Assembly: GCA_905221605.1 (NCBI GenBank)
Contig: CAJNDS010000446.1
Location: 1,660,904-1,724,903 of the forward strand
DNA: 64,000 nt
Source: Symbiodinium natans
Lineage: Eukaryota; Sar; Dinophyceae; Suessiales; Symbiodiniaceae
Reading direction: 5' to 3'
Shown: piece after piece, positions 45,420 to 57,755 of the stretch
Layout of the letters: every line of letters starts with the position of its first letter
How positions within the stretch are numbered: the first letter of the stretch is position 1
The notes under the pieces: generated by a model
Told to the model about the DNA's origin: nothing
Seen by the model: only the letters and a program-made list of their open reading frames with translations
The model's database searches: none
Translations under genes and position numbers: made by a program

Positions 45420-45488
45420 GTTAAGCGCCTTGCTTCTCTTCATCGTGACCTTGCTGATCTCTCCGATCCTCAGCTACAGCCCAGCCAG
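45420..45488 (+). CDS. Exon-like segment, unknown
   Basis: After CACCCAG the frame reads VKRLASLHRDLADLSDPQL and QPSQ, then a TTTAGGG array begins. Helical, soluble. Unidentified. Confidence 0.3.
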
Positions 45489-46807
45489 GTTTAGGGTTTA
45501 GGGTTTAGGGCTTAGGGCTTAGGGTTTAGGGTTTAGGGTTTAGGGTTTAGGGTTTAGGGTGTAGGGTTTCATGGCCTTCGGGTAGTTTGCATCGAGTTTT
45601 TGTGTAGGGTTTCAGACGGCAGCCTTGTAGGAGGGCCAGGGTTTAGGAGCTGTTGTGCTGTCAGTGGGGAAGTGCGGAGTTCTGCCGTATTTCTGGCCTG
45701 ACTACCGCTGAAAAACCTTGCCACCCTCCATTTTCCGTACAGCCTAAACCCTAAACCCTAACACCCCCCCCCTCCCACCACGGCCCCTCAAGCACAAAAA
45801 GTTTACCCTAAACCCCATACCCCAAACCTCAGAAAAGCACTACCAGCTGTGGATTATGTTTTGGGACCTTGCACTCTGGGGTGCAATGTTTAAATCGAAA
45901 CCCTAAGCTCAAAACCCTACGTAGGTTTTTGAGGGCTCCACTCGACAAGGATCACGGCCCTCTTTTTCTTCAGTTGTTCCGTGCTCTCGAACGACTGTGC
46001 GGCGCCCAGCTGCTTTGGAGCGTCCTAGGGTTTAGGGTTCAGGGTTTAGGGTTTAAGGTTTAGGGTTTAGAGTTTAGGGTTCAGGGTTTAGGGTTTAGGG
46101 TTTAGGGTTTAGGGTATACTGTAGGTCCTAGGAAGCGCGGCAAGGATAACAGCAACAAGAAGCCCCGTTGTCAGAAGCAGCCAGCAAGGGTTAGGACTGA
46201 GGGTTTGAAAAAGGAGCCCTGAACCTTAAACCTTGAACCTTAAACCCCAAACTCCAAACCCTAAACCCTAAATCCTAAACCTTATTTCTCACCCTGGACC
46301 CTGAACCCGAAACCTAAACTACGGACTAGCAACAGCAAGTCCTGCGCTCAATTCCCTGGTGCCGAGGTGCTTGGGTTTGATGGGTGAGGGTTTATGGGGT
46401 TCAGGGTTTAGGGTTTAGGGTTTAGAGCTAGGGGTTTCGGGGATTTAAGGTCTAAGGGTTTGGGGGTGTAAGGTTGAGGGTTTGGGGATCATATAGCTGG
46501 AGCAGCCCCCGTGACACAAAATGTTCACTTCTTTTATTCAAGTTTGCAGTGTGTGAAGGTTTCCGTAGATGTGTTTCAGGCTGGGTGCTGGATCCCGAAA
46601 TTACCCTAAACCCGAAACCCGAATCCCTAAACCCTAAGCCCTAACCCTAAACCCTAAACCCTAAACCCTAAACCCTGTATCGAAGCTTTAAAGCCCCCAA
46701 ACCCCAAATCCCAGCCGACTCCAGGCGGCAAGCACCTCTGCCGAAGCGAGCGCTTCCTCAAAGCGCTTCTGCTGATGCCCCTGGGCTTTGGGTTGAGGGT
46801 TTGATGG

Positions 46808-46945
46808 GTTTAGGGTTTAGGGTTTAGGGTTTAGGGTTTAGGGTTTAGGGTTTAGGGTTAGGGTTCAGGGTTCAGGGTTTAGGGTTTAGGGTTTAGGGTT
46901 TAGGGTGTAGGGTGTAGGGTGTAGGGTGTAGGGTGTAGGGTTAAG
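46808..46945. repeat. (TTTAGGG)n array
   Basis: Regular units grading to TTCAGGG and TGTAGGG; inverted partner CCCTAAA at 46595-46676. Confidence 0.95.
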
Positions 46946-47339
46946 GGTTCAACATCTCATGTCAAAGCATTCACTAGTCAAGCAGCTTGTCGCGCGACGG
47001 AGACATACCCATCCTCTCGTTGGGTCCCACAACACTAGGAAACCCAATCACACTTTACATGAAGCAGGGTTTATATCACTGCTATTGGTGAGTGTTTATA
47101 AGGTTCTTTTTTTATATTGGTGAGTGTATCTATTGGGTGTCCTTTTGGGGATACAAGGAATATAAACCCCACTTCACATAGGCTTCCTCAAGCCAGCTTA
47201 AATCCTAGCCATCTTCAGACAGCCCAAGACACCCCACAGGCCCTGAAACCCGAGATCCCCGAATCCTAATCACCCTTGCCCTGAAACCCTAAACCCTAAA
47301 CCCTAAACCCTTTGTTTGCCCTATGTTCTAGGCCCCTGA

Positions 47340-47535
47340 ACCCTGGCTCCTTGCCCTGAATCCCACGAAGTGGCCCTTGCCCACGAATTGTTGGCCCTTG
47401 CCATCGAAAATTGTTGATCCTTTTGCCTTTGCCCACGACATGTTGCACCCTTGCCCGCAACAAAGAAATGGCCCTTGGCCACGAAGAAATGGCCCTTGCC
47501 AACGAAGAAACAGGCCTTGCCCACGAATGGGATTG
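47340..47535. repeat. Degenerate tandem repeat CCCTTGCCCACGAA
   Basis: TGGCCCTTGCCCACGAA-like units at about 24-bp spacing, seven to nine times. The core TTGCCCACGAA also occurs in the 53-bp minisatellite at 20637-21480. Confidence 0.8.
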
Positions 47536-47547
47536 AATGGGTTCAGG

Positions 47548-47596
47548 GAGTACTACACTTTAATACTTCTTCTGGTTCTGGGTTCCTATTATAGCT
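47548..47596. repeat. Truncated relative of the introner-like element
   Basis: GAGTACTACACTTTAATACT and GGTTCTGGGTTCCTATTATAGCT are present; the right part is replaced by CCCTAAA-type sequence. Confidence 0.5.
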
Positions 47597-47846
47597 AACC
47601 CTAAACCCATATCCCTAAACCCGTAACCCCAGAAGCCCAACAAAACCCCAAGCCCTATAAGCCCTACCCAACAACCTGATGTACACCCCAATATCTGCAA
47701 GTCTTTCAAAGACGGCTAAGACCATGCGCCCTAGTCAGGGTTTAGGGTTTAGGGTTTAGGGTTGGGGGTTTAGGGGTTTTTAGGGTTTAGGGTTCCTTAA
47801 GGCCTTTTTTCCCCTGTAAGCCCGAGAATACCCTAAACCCTGCGAG

Positions 47847-47916
47847 GCCCGGGATTCTGGCCTATGCGGCCATAGTCTTCGCGTGGTTCATCCTAGCCGG
47901 GCCCCCAGTTCTTCAG
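47847..47916 (+). CDS. Exon-like segment with membrane helix
   Basis: Flanked by GCGAG and GTTGTC; reads GILAYAAIVFAWFILAGPP, a good membrane span. Suggests a membrane protein gene on the + strand downstream of the RBR gene. Not identified. Confidence 0.4.
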
Positions 47917-48395
47917 GTTGTCGGTTTGTAGGGTTAGGGGTTTAGGGTTTGGGGTTTGGGGCTTGGGGCTTGGGGTTTGGGGTTTGGGGTTCGGGGTTTA
48001 GAGTTTGTAGGTTTAGGGGTTTAGCTGGCTAGGGTTTAGGATCTAGGGGTTTAGGTGGCTAGGGTTTAGGGGTTTAGGGGTTTAGGGTATAGGATTTAGG
48101 GGTTTAGGCGGTTAGGGTATAGGGTATAGGTTTTAGGAATAGAGGGATTTGGGGTTTTGGAAGGGGTTTAGGCTATGAGTTTCAGGGATTCGGGGATATG
48201 GGGCTTTGGGTGTGGGTTTACTGATACGTTTTTCCTCTCCAGATTTTGTGTATCCGGGACTCTGTTTACCTGCAGTTTGGTAGTAACTACTCTTTATGAG
48301 GTAGGTATATAGGGTGTAGGGCTTAGGTGTTAGGGTTTAGGGTGTAGGGCTTAGAGGATTCAAGTGTGTGGGGTTCAGGCTTTGAGGCCCATAAG

Positions 48396-48525
48396 GCAGC
48401 CTCGAACTCTATCAGGGTTGTACCCTTGGGCTTGGGGACCTCGTTGAGGCAGTTCAGAAGTCTTTGGGGGCACCTTCTTGCGCACGCGAGCTGGAAGCCC
48501 TCGATGTTGAGGGTCTTGGATGCAC
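48396..48525 (+). CDS. Exon-like segment, unknown
   Basis: Follows ATAAG; the frame reads SLELYQGCTLGLGDLVEAVQ and continues ARELEALDVEGL without stop through 130 bases. Unidentified. Confidence 0.3.
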
Positions 48526-48816
48526 CCTAAACCCTACAGGCCAGAAAAAAACCCAAACCCTACGGGGTTTAGGGTTTTTGGGTTTCGGGTTTAGGGTTTT
48601 CAGGTTGTCTCGGGCTTAGGGGTTTCTAGGAACCAGAGTTCAGTGATAATATGATTTTGGGTGTTGGGTTGCTGAAACATGCGGGCACACATCCCGAGCA
48701 TTTTAGGGTGTTGGGTGTTTTTTTGCTCTTTTGGCTGTCCCACATGTCCTAACCCCTTGCAGGGTTAGGCTTCTTGGGGCTCAGTTTGACGACCTTACAT
48801 CTATGAACCCCTTGCT

Positions 48817-49095
48817 CCCTAAACCCTAAACCCTAAACCCCAAACCCCAAACCCTAAACCCTAAACCCTAAACCCCAAACCCTAAACCCTAAACCCTAAA
48901 CCCTAAACCCTAAACCCTAAACCCCAAACCTTGCCAGCTCGCGGGCTGCTTCGGTGTGCTGATGATGCTCTGGTCCTGGCTAGTGTTCTGCTGTGGTGAT
49001 CCCTGTCCAGGCCCGGGGAAGCCCGAAACCCTAAACCCTAAACCCTAAACCCTAAACCCTAAACCCTAAACCCTAAACCCTAAACCCTAAACCCT
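48817..49095. repeat. Two (CCCTAAA)n arrays
   Basis: Arrays at 48817-48927 and 49027-49095 in the same sense, separated by a GC-rich exon-like core. Confidence 0.95.
48938..48995 (+). CDS. Exon-like segment between telomeric arrays
   Basis: GC-rich core between TTGCCAG and GTGATC, flanked on both sides by (CCCTAAA)n. One frame gives the hydrophobic LAGCFGVLMMLWSWLVFCC, another RGLLRCADDALVLASVLL. Which is used is unknown. Confidence 0.3.
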
Positions 49096-49111
49096 GGACG
49101 GCTTCACGTTT

Positions 49112-49215
49112 ACTGTAGGGGTCGGAATAATTACGAATAGTATTCCCTTAGGGCCCCTTTGTAATTATACTATGCGAAACCCCAAAACCCCATTCTTACT
49201 ATTCAGGCCCCTGTA
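49112..49215. repeat. TIR element TATAGGGGTCGGAA, copy 2
   Basis: ACTGTAGGGGTCGGAATAAT ... TTCAGGCCCCTGTA, with the shared interior AGTATTCCCTTAGGGCCCC. Confidence 0.6.
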
Positions 49216-50189
49216 TTAGAGTTTAGGGTTTAGGGAGCGGCTGATAAGGAGCGTATGTGAATTTCACTAGTTTAGGGTTCAGGGTTTGTTTGGGTTTAGG
49301 GTTTAATGTTTGTCGGTTTTAACTTCAGACCGAAATACATAGTATTGACCTTTACAACTTTATACTTTATACATGTTTAATTATGGTAACTTCCTTTCAG
49401 CTCCCACAAGCCCGTACCCACGTCTAAGCCTCAAACGCAAATCCCCCCCCCCCCCCCAACCCTAACCCCCTAAACCCTGAACCCTAAACCCTAAACCCGA
49501 AACCCTTTAATCCCAAACCCTCAACCCGTAAACCCTAAGCCTAAACCCCAAATCGATAAACCCTGAACTCAGGGGTCGCGGGCGGCGGCCCATCGACCGC
49601 AGCCGCCCATGGAACCCCCCTGACAAGAGTATGAAATGCATTTGGGGGTTTACGAAAATAGGGTTTTAGGGTTTAAGTTTAAGGTTCAAGGTTTAGGGTG
49701 TAGGGTTTAGGGCTTAGGGTTTAGACCCCCGAAATAGACCCCAAAATAGTAGGATTCCCTTATAATCAGGACCCCAATAAGGTACCCCAATGTCGGAAAT
49801 CACCATGTGGACAAGAGTATGACGTGCATGTGCAGGCAGAGAACTTGCCATGTGGCAGCACATTGTCGCAATGTGACGTCTCAGCCGTGCCACCGCTAAG
49901 CATTGGGTCTCTGTACTGCCTAGACATAGTAAGTGCCCCAAATCCTGTGCCTCCTCTCAAATTTCGAGCGCGAAGTCCCCTAAGCCCTGAACGCTCCCTG
50001 ACACTGCAACAGATTGCATCCGTGCCGACCACACTCATGCAATCTGGATAACGAAGCCTGGCTGAAGTGCTGAGTTGTTAAGGGGTGCGAGGTAACCCTA
50101 AACCCTTAATTTGGGATGTACCCCCTTATACTAACAGTCCTCAATAGGGATTAGAATGGGTTCAAGGCGTAGGGTTATGGTGGGAACTC

Positions 50190-50212
50190 GCAACTTATAT
50201 ATATATATATAT

Positions 50213-50243
<31 letters not shown>

Positions 50244-50250
50244 TACAATA
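50190..50250. repeat. (AT)n and (ATTT)n microsatellites
   Basis: TATATATATATAT followed by ATTT repeats, then AT-rich ATAATAATAA sequence to 50275. Confidence 0.9.
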
Positions 50251-50849
50251 AGAATAATAATAACAATAATAATCAGAATCACTAATAATGCATGAATGAA
50301 TGAGTGAATCTTGTAGTTTCTTATTGCTATGGGATTCTATAGCCGGGTGGGGTGGGGATTTTCCCGTCGCTTGAAAAGCTGCTTGTCTAGTGAGAGCAAG
50401 AACATGACATGATAAACCCTAAACCCTAAACCCTGAACCTTGAACCCTAAACCCTCCATCCTAAACCCAAGCCCTAAACCCTAAACCCTAAACCTCGGAC
50501 CCGAGCCCAGATTCCGAGGACGCTGCCTTTCACAGCCCTCGAGCCGGGTCGCTGCATCCTCCAGCTCCCTGGATGTTGTTACTGTTGTTGTTGTTGTTGT
50601 TGTTGTTGTTGGGTTTAGGGTGTAGGGTTTTAGGGGTTCAGGGGTTCAGGGGTTTAGGGTTTAGGGCTTAGGGTTTAGGGTTTAGGGTTTACGGTTGAGG
50701 ATTCCAAGATGTTAAACTACCTGTACCATCATGCACAGAGTTCGCTTCAAGGGGCGTGGGGGCAGCAGCTAATCTGGGAGGTTTTGGATTGTGAGTTTAG
50801 GGTTTGGGGTTTAGGGTTTAGGGTTTAGGCTTTTTCCTAATACAGTACC

Positions 50850-51350
50850 ACGGCCTTTACTAAAGACAGGTAGTGTGTTTCTACGAGAAGTTGCGCTTGT
50901 CTAGCTGTTTTTTTGTGCAAACTGTGCATTTGTACACATAGTATATAGCTGGTCTTTAACTTGTAGTCAGGCATGTATTGCAACTCAAATTTAATTCATG
51001 TTTTTGTTGTTACGCTTTCACATAGTCTGATTTGTATTTGACACCTATGAAACGGTTTAACCAGTGTTCTACTGATGAAGTTCGTATAAACGAAGTCTTT
51101 AATTAGTATGTAATGCAACTACATTCATATGTAAAGAAACTAGGTACCTCATGCTGATAGTAGTGTATCAAGATTTTGCGTAGTAACAAGCACTGTTTGT
51201 CCGGACAAAACATGCGCTTATCGAACCTCTAGTAGCATTGTGATGTAATGAATAGAACTATATAGCAGATGTACACATGCCACCCCTTAACTTCTCGTAG
51301 ATATCCGCACCTGGCATTGCCACAGGGATCTCACATCAAGTTAACTTAGT
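50850..51350. other. AT-rich unique stretch
   Basis: About 500 bp without telomeric repeats, reading frames or recognisable elements. Composition differs from the GC-rich flanks. Confidence 0.6.
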
Positions 51351-52321
51351 CGCTATGGAGAGAGGCTTCCAACATGGTAACTTGACTCAAGTTGCTCCAC
51401 AGCAGTCTAGGTTACCCTACGTACAACATCTTGAGCCCGAAACCCTAATTAAGCCGGGGATTTCCCTTGAAGCAGCTTCAAGCGTGGGGGGCAGGGCTTG
51501 CTCAGGGTCTTGGGTTTTCCAGTTCTTGGTCTTTGAGGTGTGATTTGGGTGCTTGGGGTTTGAAGAATTTGGGCGGCCTGTCCCTGAAAAACACAAAACA
51601 ATGAAGCCCAGGTGGTACATCCGCAGATTCACATGCTGCTGCTGTTGCTGCTGCTGCAACGGCGACGCGAGCGACAGCGAGTTCACCTCCGCACCTCTGT
51701 CTGCTCATGCAAAAGCTCAGGTTGGGTTAGGCTTTAGGGTTTAGGGGTTAGGGGTTAGGGGTTTAGGGCTTAGGGCTTAGGGCTTAGGGTTTACGGTTTA
51801 CGGTTTACGGTTTGGGGTTTAGGGTTAGGGTTTCAGGCTCCAGGTTTCAGCGTGCATGGTTGCGGGGATGTTGGCTGAGAGGTTTAGAGGGCGCTGGGGC
51901 ATTAGGGCTGCGCAGCCCTCAGCAAAAGGATACCTCTTAGCCCCGCAAGCAAGAACAGCCACTAACGCAAGGACCGAACGCCCCAACCCCGACCCTAATC
52001 CTCCGAATGCTCCAGTCTTGCTTAGCAAGTCTACAGGCCGTCAACCCACTCAGCCGTAGACCCTGAACAGTAGGTCTGGGTCAAATTAAAGTTCGTGTTT
52101 GGGCTTGTCCGATTTATAGGGTTCATGAACAGGGGCTTTAGCGGTTCTGCTTTATACAGGGCTTCTTGGAATTCTAACATTTCATTTGCAGAGTTCATAG
52201 GGCTTGTAGCCCTAAACCCGAAACCCCAAACCCTGGCTTGTTTACAGGCTTTGTATAGGACCCTGAGGGCTCAGCAGCCCTGGCTTTGGAGCCCCGAAGG
52301 GCTTAAAACGCCTCTTTTTTT

Positions 52322-52368
<47 letters not shown>

Positions 52369-53294
52369 GGGGGGGAGTAGGTATGCCACCTTGAATCGAT
52401 ATATAAGAATCATGCCCCAAGCTCCGACCATGTTGGACTTCGGAGTTTAGGGGGTACAGCATGCTATATCTCTATGAGTCCATAGTTACATAGTTGCACA
52501 GTTTATGTAGGTCTATAGCTATACGGCCATATAGCTATGCACATCTATCTGAATATGCAGTTTAAGTCTTTTCACAGAGTCTTGGTTGGTGTTTTTTTGG
52601 TTTGGTGGTCACCATGCGAAGCTCTCCGTGCAGATCTGAACACCTTTCTTGCAGGGTGAAGGGTTTAGGGCAGGTGTTCACATGACTCAGGAACCGGTGC
52701 GAAGTTGTTGTAGGTTCATGTAGGTTTATGTAGGTTTAGGGTTTAGGGTAGGTTTATGTAGGTTTAGGAAGCTTGTAGCACAAGCTCTGGGTAACAACGG
52801 CGCGAAGCGATGCATAAAGCGTTGAAACCACGTGCTGGGCGCCAACAACCAACAAGAGGCACACAGAAGCACGCCTACGCTTTAGTTCCCCTACGTATGC
52901 AACCCTCCTGGGAATGTCCAGGAGCACTAAATGAAGAACCCCTCTTCATGCCTGACAACGTCTGACCTCTCAGTTCAGTACGGCATTGTCATTGATTAAA
53001 GTGTTCAATAACCCGAATCCAAACCCTAAACCCCGTGCCTTTTTTTCCGCCCCCCCCCCCCCCCACCGAAGTCGGTCGTTTGGGTGTCTCAACTGTGTTT
53101 TGTTTTCACAAGGTGGGTCGCGTCACTAATTACAAAGTCCTCCATGCAATATATGTCCGGCCTTAGTCCCTATGCCATATGCATAGGGTTTAGGATTTGG
53201 GGTGAGGGAACCCAACCCTTAGCTCCCCTGGAAGTATAGAACAGCCTGATACCCTGAAGCCTCTCCCTTATCCTATACCGTAAAATATTCTCAG

Positions 53295-53460
53295 GAGGAG
53301 ACGGATGAAGATGGAGAGGCTGAAGAGGTGTCAGGGTCAACAGTTGGTGATGTGGGTTTCGGTTGTACCTTGCACTTCAACGGAAAGATCCCTGAACCTC
53401 GTACCACTTGCACCGCCCTGCCTTACTCCGGCTCAGTTGACGATTGTGTCATTGGCAATC
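53295..53460 (+). CDS. Exon-like segment, unknown acidic protein
   Basis: After TCTCAG a 166-base frame reads EETDEDGEAEEVSGSTVGD and continues GFGCTLHFNGKIPEP, with no telomeric repeats inside; ends at GC (GCCCTA). No family recognised. Confidence 0.35.
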
Positions 53461-53632
53461 GCCCTAAACCCTAAACCCCTAAACCGAGAGAGCGAATCCC
53501 AAAATGCTTGAGGCAGAGGATCGTTTGGGCTTCAAGGGAGTAGCGTGCAGGGTTTGGTTCAGCGTCTATAGGGCTTAGGGTACAGGAGGGTCTAGAGCGG
53601 TTTAGGATGTGGAGCGTTTAGGGTTTAGGCCC

Positions 53633-53870
53633 CTAAACCCTAAACCCTAAACCCTAAACCCTAAACCCTAAACCCTAATCCCTAAACCCTAAACCTGTAG
53701 GGTTTGCGGCCTTGGGGTTGGGTGGTCTCGGGTTTTATCGTAGTTAAGGGCTGAGGGCTGTCGCTGTTTCCGGTTTGTAGGGCAGTAAGTTGAGGGTTTA
53801 GGGTTTAGGGTTTAGGGTTTAGGGTTTAGGGTTTAGGGTTTAGGGTTTAGGGTTAGGGTTTAGGGTTTAG
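53633..53870. repeat. Inverted pair of telomeric arrays
   Basis: (CCCTAAA)n at 53633-53695 and (TTTAGGG)n at 53796-53870 around a 100-bp core; a second such pair follows at 53930-54020 and 54126-54187. Confidence 0.93.
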
Positions 53871-54033
53871 GTTCTACACGCCATAGAACCCTGACTGACC
53901 CCCCCCCCAAAAAAACTCCCTAAACCCAAAACCCCTAAACCCTAAGCCCTAAACCCCACACCCTAAACCATAAACCCTAAACCCTAAACCCTAAACCCTA
54001 AACCCTAAACCCTAAACCCTATACGGGCTCCAG

Positions 54034-54077
54034 GCTCCTCGCCTTTGAGCTCGGCGGACGACTCGACATGACCAGCT
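54034..54077 (+). CDS. Exon-like segment between inverted telomeric arrays
   Basis: CTCCAG, then frame LLAFELGGRLDMTS, then GTGAGT donor. CCCTAAA repeats end at 54020 upstream and TTTAGGG repeats start at 54126 downstream, the same layout as the Lon exons. Unidentified. Confidence 0.35.
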
Positions 54078-55030
54078 GTGAGTCCTTGCAGGACGCCGGC
54101 TTTCGGGCTTGGGGTTAGTAGGTCGTAGGGTTTAGGGTTTAGGGTTTAGGGTTTAGGGTTTAGGGTTTAGGGTTTAGGGTTTAGGGTGTTGGGTTTTAGG
54201 GTTCTAGGGCTTTAGGGTTGCAAAGGTTGTTGGGGGGCTTTAGGGGTTTTAGGCTGGTTTTAAGATTTAGGTTTAGGGTTTGCGGGTTGAGGAACGGTTT
54301 AGGGCTTGGGAGCCTTTTGGACCAAGGGGCCACGCCAGGTCGCTCGGATCTGGCCCTAAACCCTAAGGTCTAAAGCCTAAACCCTAAACCCTAAAGGGAC
54401 GGGAAGTCCGGGCACCTCACTCTTAAACTTGGAAGCCACGAAAGCCCTCTAACCCAAACGCCCCCCTTAAACCCAGTTTTCGGGCGCTCACACTCCTAAA
54501 CCCCAATCCCCAACCCCCTGAAACCCCCTGAACCCCAAACCCCCTAAAACCTAAACATTCAGCCCGGGATTTCCCTCACACCCCCTCCCCTCCCCAGCGC
54601 AAAGTGCAAAGGTCGGTTTCCTTGGCCAGGCTTGGTTTTGAGGGTTTAGTATTTTCGGTTTAGGGTTTAGTGCCTAGGGTTGAGGGTTTAGGGTGCTTCG
54701 GGATTATGCGTCGGTCCAGGTGCAGCTCATTGCTAAGGAATCCAATCTGACCAACTGATTCTTGCGAATCTGCGAGAACGTGCCACACGTGCCGAAACAC
54801 GATGAGCGCCTAAACCCTCAACCCAAACCCCAAACCCCTAACCCCAAACCCTAAACCCTAAACCCCAAACCCCAAACCCTAAACCTAATCTTGGTTATCC
54901 TTGTTAAGCGGTTTGTTTCCATTGTAAGCCCCACTTTCTCCTGGGCTCCCTCCTGATTCCTAGCTTCCTGGAGGAGTAAGCCCACTGCCATAAGGGTCCA
55001 TGTACCTAGACTTGGTATGGAAAGCTTATA

Positions 55031-55170
55031 GAACTTAAGGAAGGGGGGTTCAGGGGGGTTATGTAGCCCAAGGTTCCCCTAATACTCCCCACTACTCCCG
55101 AAGGCTCCCTCAGGCTCCCCAAGCTTCTAGGTACCTATCCCCCCAAGACCCCCCCTTCCCTTAAGAACCC
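55031..55170. repeat. Hairpin element, GGGTTCTTAAGGGAGG family, copy 2
   Basis: GAACTTAAGGAAGGGGGGTTC ... CCCCCCTTCCCTTAAGAACCC; same family as 36602-36740, in reverse order of the interior. Confidence 0.75.
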
Positions 55171-55559
55171 GATGCACCGGAAGTCCCAACTCTTGATTTT
55201 CAGTTGGGTTGAGGGTTTAGGGTTTAGGGTTTAGGGTTTAGGGTTTAGGGTTTAGGGTTTAGGGTTTAGGGTTGAGGGTTGAGGGTTTATACAAAGCCAA
55301 CAGTGGCCAGATGCGAGAGGAGAGCATCTGGCTGCAAAAGGAGCTGCAAACCCGAACCCGAATGCTTAAACCCGAAGCCTTAAACCCTAAACCCTAAACC
55401 CTTTCCAAGAGCTCCCAAACCCTAAACCCTGAACATCGTCACTCGAACCGGGGTAGCAGTCGAAGCTAACGGTTCTCCAGTCGTGCTGGCAATGGGGGCC
55501 ATGCAAGCTCCCAGCGGTTATACGTTTAGGGTTTAGTAGGGCTTGGGAGTTTAGGGTGT

Positions 55560-55692
55560 AGGGTTCAGGGTTGAGCATTCAGGGTTCAGGGTTCAGGGCT
55601 CAGGGTTCAGGGTTCAGGGTTTAGGGTTCAGGGTTCAGGGTTCAGGGTTCAGGGTTTAGGGTTTAGGGTTTAGGGTTTAGGGTTTAGGGTTT
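55560..55692. repeat. (TTCAGGG)n then (TTTAGGG)n
   Basis: A block of TTCAGGG units merges into TTTAGGG. The change is clustered, not scattered, as expected from local amplification of a variant. Confidence 0.93.
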
Positions 55693-56937
55693 GGGGGCTT
55701 GCCCCGCTAAGCCTTCAACCGCCCTCCCGAAGCCGAAGTCGCTTTTTTCAATGGCTTTCTTGGCTTCAGGCGTCAGGAGGACAGACTGCTGAGCAGTCTT
55801 GTCTGCTGGCAAACGGCAGGTTGTCAGAACATATCAACCCTAAACCCTGAGCCCTAAACCCGAAACCCGAAACCCGAAACCCGAAACCCTAACCCTAAAC
55901 CCTAAACCCTAAACCCCTCCCCCCTTCCCAATTCAGAGCTTCTGGGGCTTTAGGTTCTTGTGCAGTGTTTTTGTTAATCAAGAGCCTTTGCACCTTAGGT
56001 CCGATAAAGACCCTCACCCCCTCAACCCTAAACCCCTAAAGCCAATCCCTAAGTTGAAAGCCTGAACCTTGCAAGCCCTAACCTAAACCCTAAACCCTAC
56101 ACCCTGAACCCTGAGCCCTAAACCCGAGACTCCAAACGGACCGGTCCGGATGGTGGGCGACGGGGCCCTTGCCGGCAGCAACATGCCGGTAGCCCAGGAT
56201 TCAGGCTGTGGCGTTTTCTCCCATACCCTAAACCCTGAACCCTGAACCCTAAACCCTAAACCCTAAACCCTAAACCCTAAACCCTAAACCATGACTCCGT
56301 GCTTGTCATGTGTTTGACGGTTTCCTCGTATTTTTGTCTCCATTCTTTTACCTCTCTAAGCTCTCTTCTCTCCTCTCTCACCTCCTCTTCTCCCCACTCG
56401 CTCCTGTTCCTAGGGCCTCTCTAAGGGTTTAGAGCCTAGGGCCTCTCTACGGAGACTCTAAGGGGGTAGTTTCATGGTCCCTCAGTTTGGCCCCTAACCT
56501 CCTGTTTCAAGGGTTCTCAAAGCTGGGTTTTTGGGTTGTCTAGGGTTTATGAGGGGGGCGGGGGGGGCGTCCCCTTTTGAGGGCCCACACCTAAGAGACC
56601 ATGTATCTACCTGAGAGCCTCCAGGGTTGCCCCGCACACGGTGGAAGTCGGAAGCGCCACCGATGCTCAAACCCCAAAGATTCTGGGACATGAGCGCCAA
56701 GGGTTGTAAGGTTTTAGGGGTTTAGGTGTCAGGGTTTAGGGTTTAGGGTTTAGTAAGCCAAGGGTTGTAAAGTTGCAGGGTGTTGGGGTTTTGGGTTTTC
56801 AGGGTTTTGGGCTGTTGGGCTTTCTGGGGTTTAGCCGCCTACAGAGGGAAGAAGACAGCAACCGTAGCCCCCTTAAGCCCTGCTTCCTTGTTTCTTCAGG
56901 ACCTCTAAACCTCCTAAACTCAAATTCCCTAATTCGC

Positions 56938-57010
56938 GTTTAGGGTTTAGGGTTTAGGGTTTAGGGTTTAGGGTTTAGGGTTTAGGGTTTAGGGTTTAGG
57001 GTTTAGGGTT
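56938..57010. repeat. (TTTAGGG)n array
   Basis: Ten perfect units; (CCCTAAA)n follows at 57172-57227. Confidence 0.95.
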
Positions 57011-57308
57011 TCCTAGCTTACTCTTGGGTCTCGACTCCCAAACTCGTGTCATAGCTTGGCCCCATAAACTCGAAGCCCCAAAAAACCCCCGGACCCTCAA
57101 ACCCTCAGCTAAGCCACCCTCACCCCCCCCCCCCCCAAACCCTATGAACCCTTAACCCAAAACCCTTAACCCTGAACCCTAAACCCTAAACCCTAAACCC
57201 TAAACCCTAAACCCTAAACCCTAAACCCCACATGCGGAAGCTGGACACTGAGGCAGGGCCTGCAGATCTGAGTCCGCGAAGGCCTGTGCTTCGTGTGCAG
57301 TCGGGGTT

Positions 57309-57502
57309 TACTTGGAGGTTCATGGTACTTATTCACCAAATCCTAAACCCTAAACCCTAAACCCTAAACCCTAAACCCTAAACCCTAAACCTTGAAATTA
57401 CAACTGACTGTGCTGATAACCATTTTAGGGCACTTAAGGGGCTTATAAGTGGGTTTTAAGCACAGTCTGAATTGGTTAAGAAGTACCATGAACGTCCAAG
57501 TA
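57309..57502. repeat. TIR element, CTTGGAGGTTC family, copy 3, with a telomeric array inside
   Basis: TACTTGGAGGTTCATGG ... CCATGAACGTCCAAGTA. A (CCCTAAA)n run at about 57341-57390 interrupts the left arm after TTCACCAAAT, where copy 2 continues. Confidence 0.8.
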
Positions 57503-57536
57503 GGGTTTCTTGGTTAGCCCTGTTGAAGGGCTTGGA

Positions 57537-57660
57537 TGTAGGGGCCCTTGCAGTTATTAACGGGGTTCTGAGGGCCCTTAATTGGGCCATCAGTTCTACT
57601 ATTTTAGGTGATAGTTCCCTGAACTATAAGTTAGTATAGTAAGGGGGCCCCCTACTTGTA
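57537..57660. repeat. Intact relative of the TIR element hit by the retrotransposon
   Basis: TGTAGGGGCCCTTGCAG ... GGGGGCCCCCTACTTGTA, 124 bp with inverted ends. In reverse complement it aligns with 9866-9930 joined to 19104-19165, serving as the empty-site comparison. Confidence 0.75.
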
Positions 57661-57755
57661 GGGTTTGGGGTTTGGGGTTTGGGGTTTGGGGTTTGGGGTT
57701 TGGGGTTTGGGGTTTGGGGTTTGGGGTTTGGGGTTTGGGGTTTGGGGTTTGGGGG
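57659..57755. repeat. Homogeneous (TTTGGGG)n array
   Basis: About thirteen consecutive TTTGGGG units with no TTTAGGG among them, starting at the end of the TIR element 57537-57660. Confidence 0.95.
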
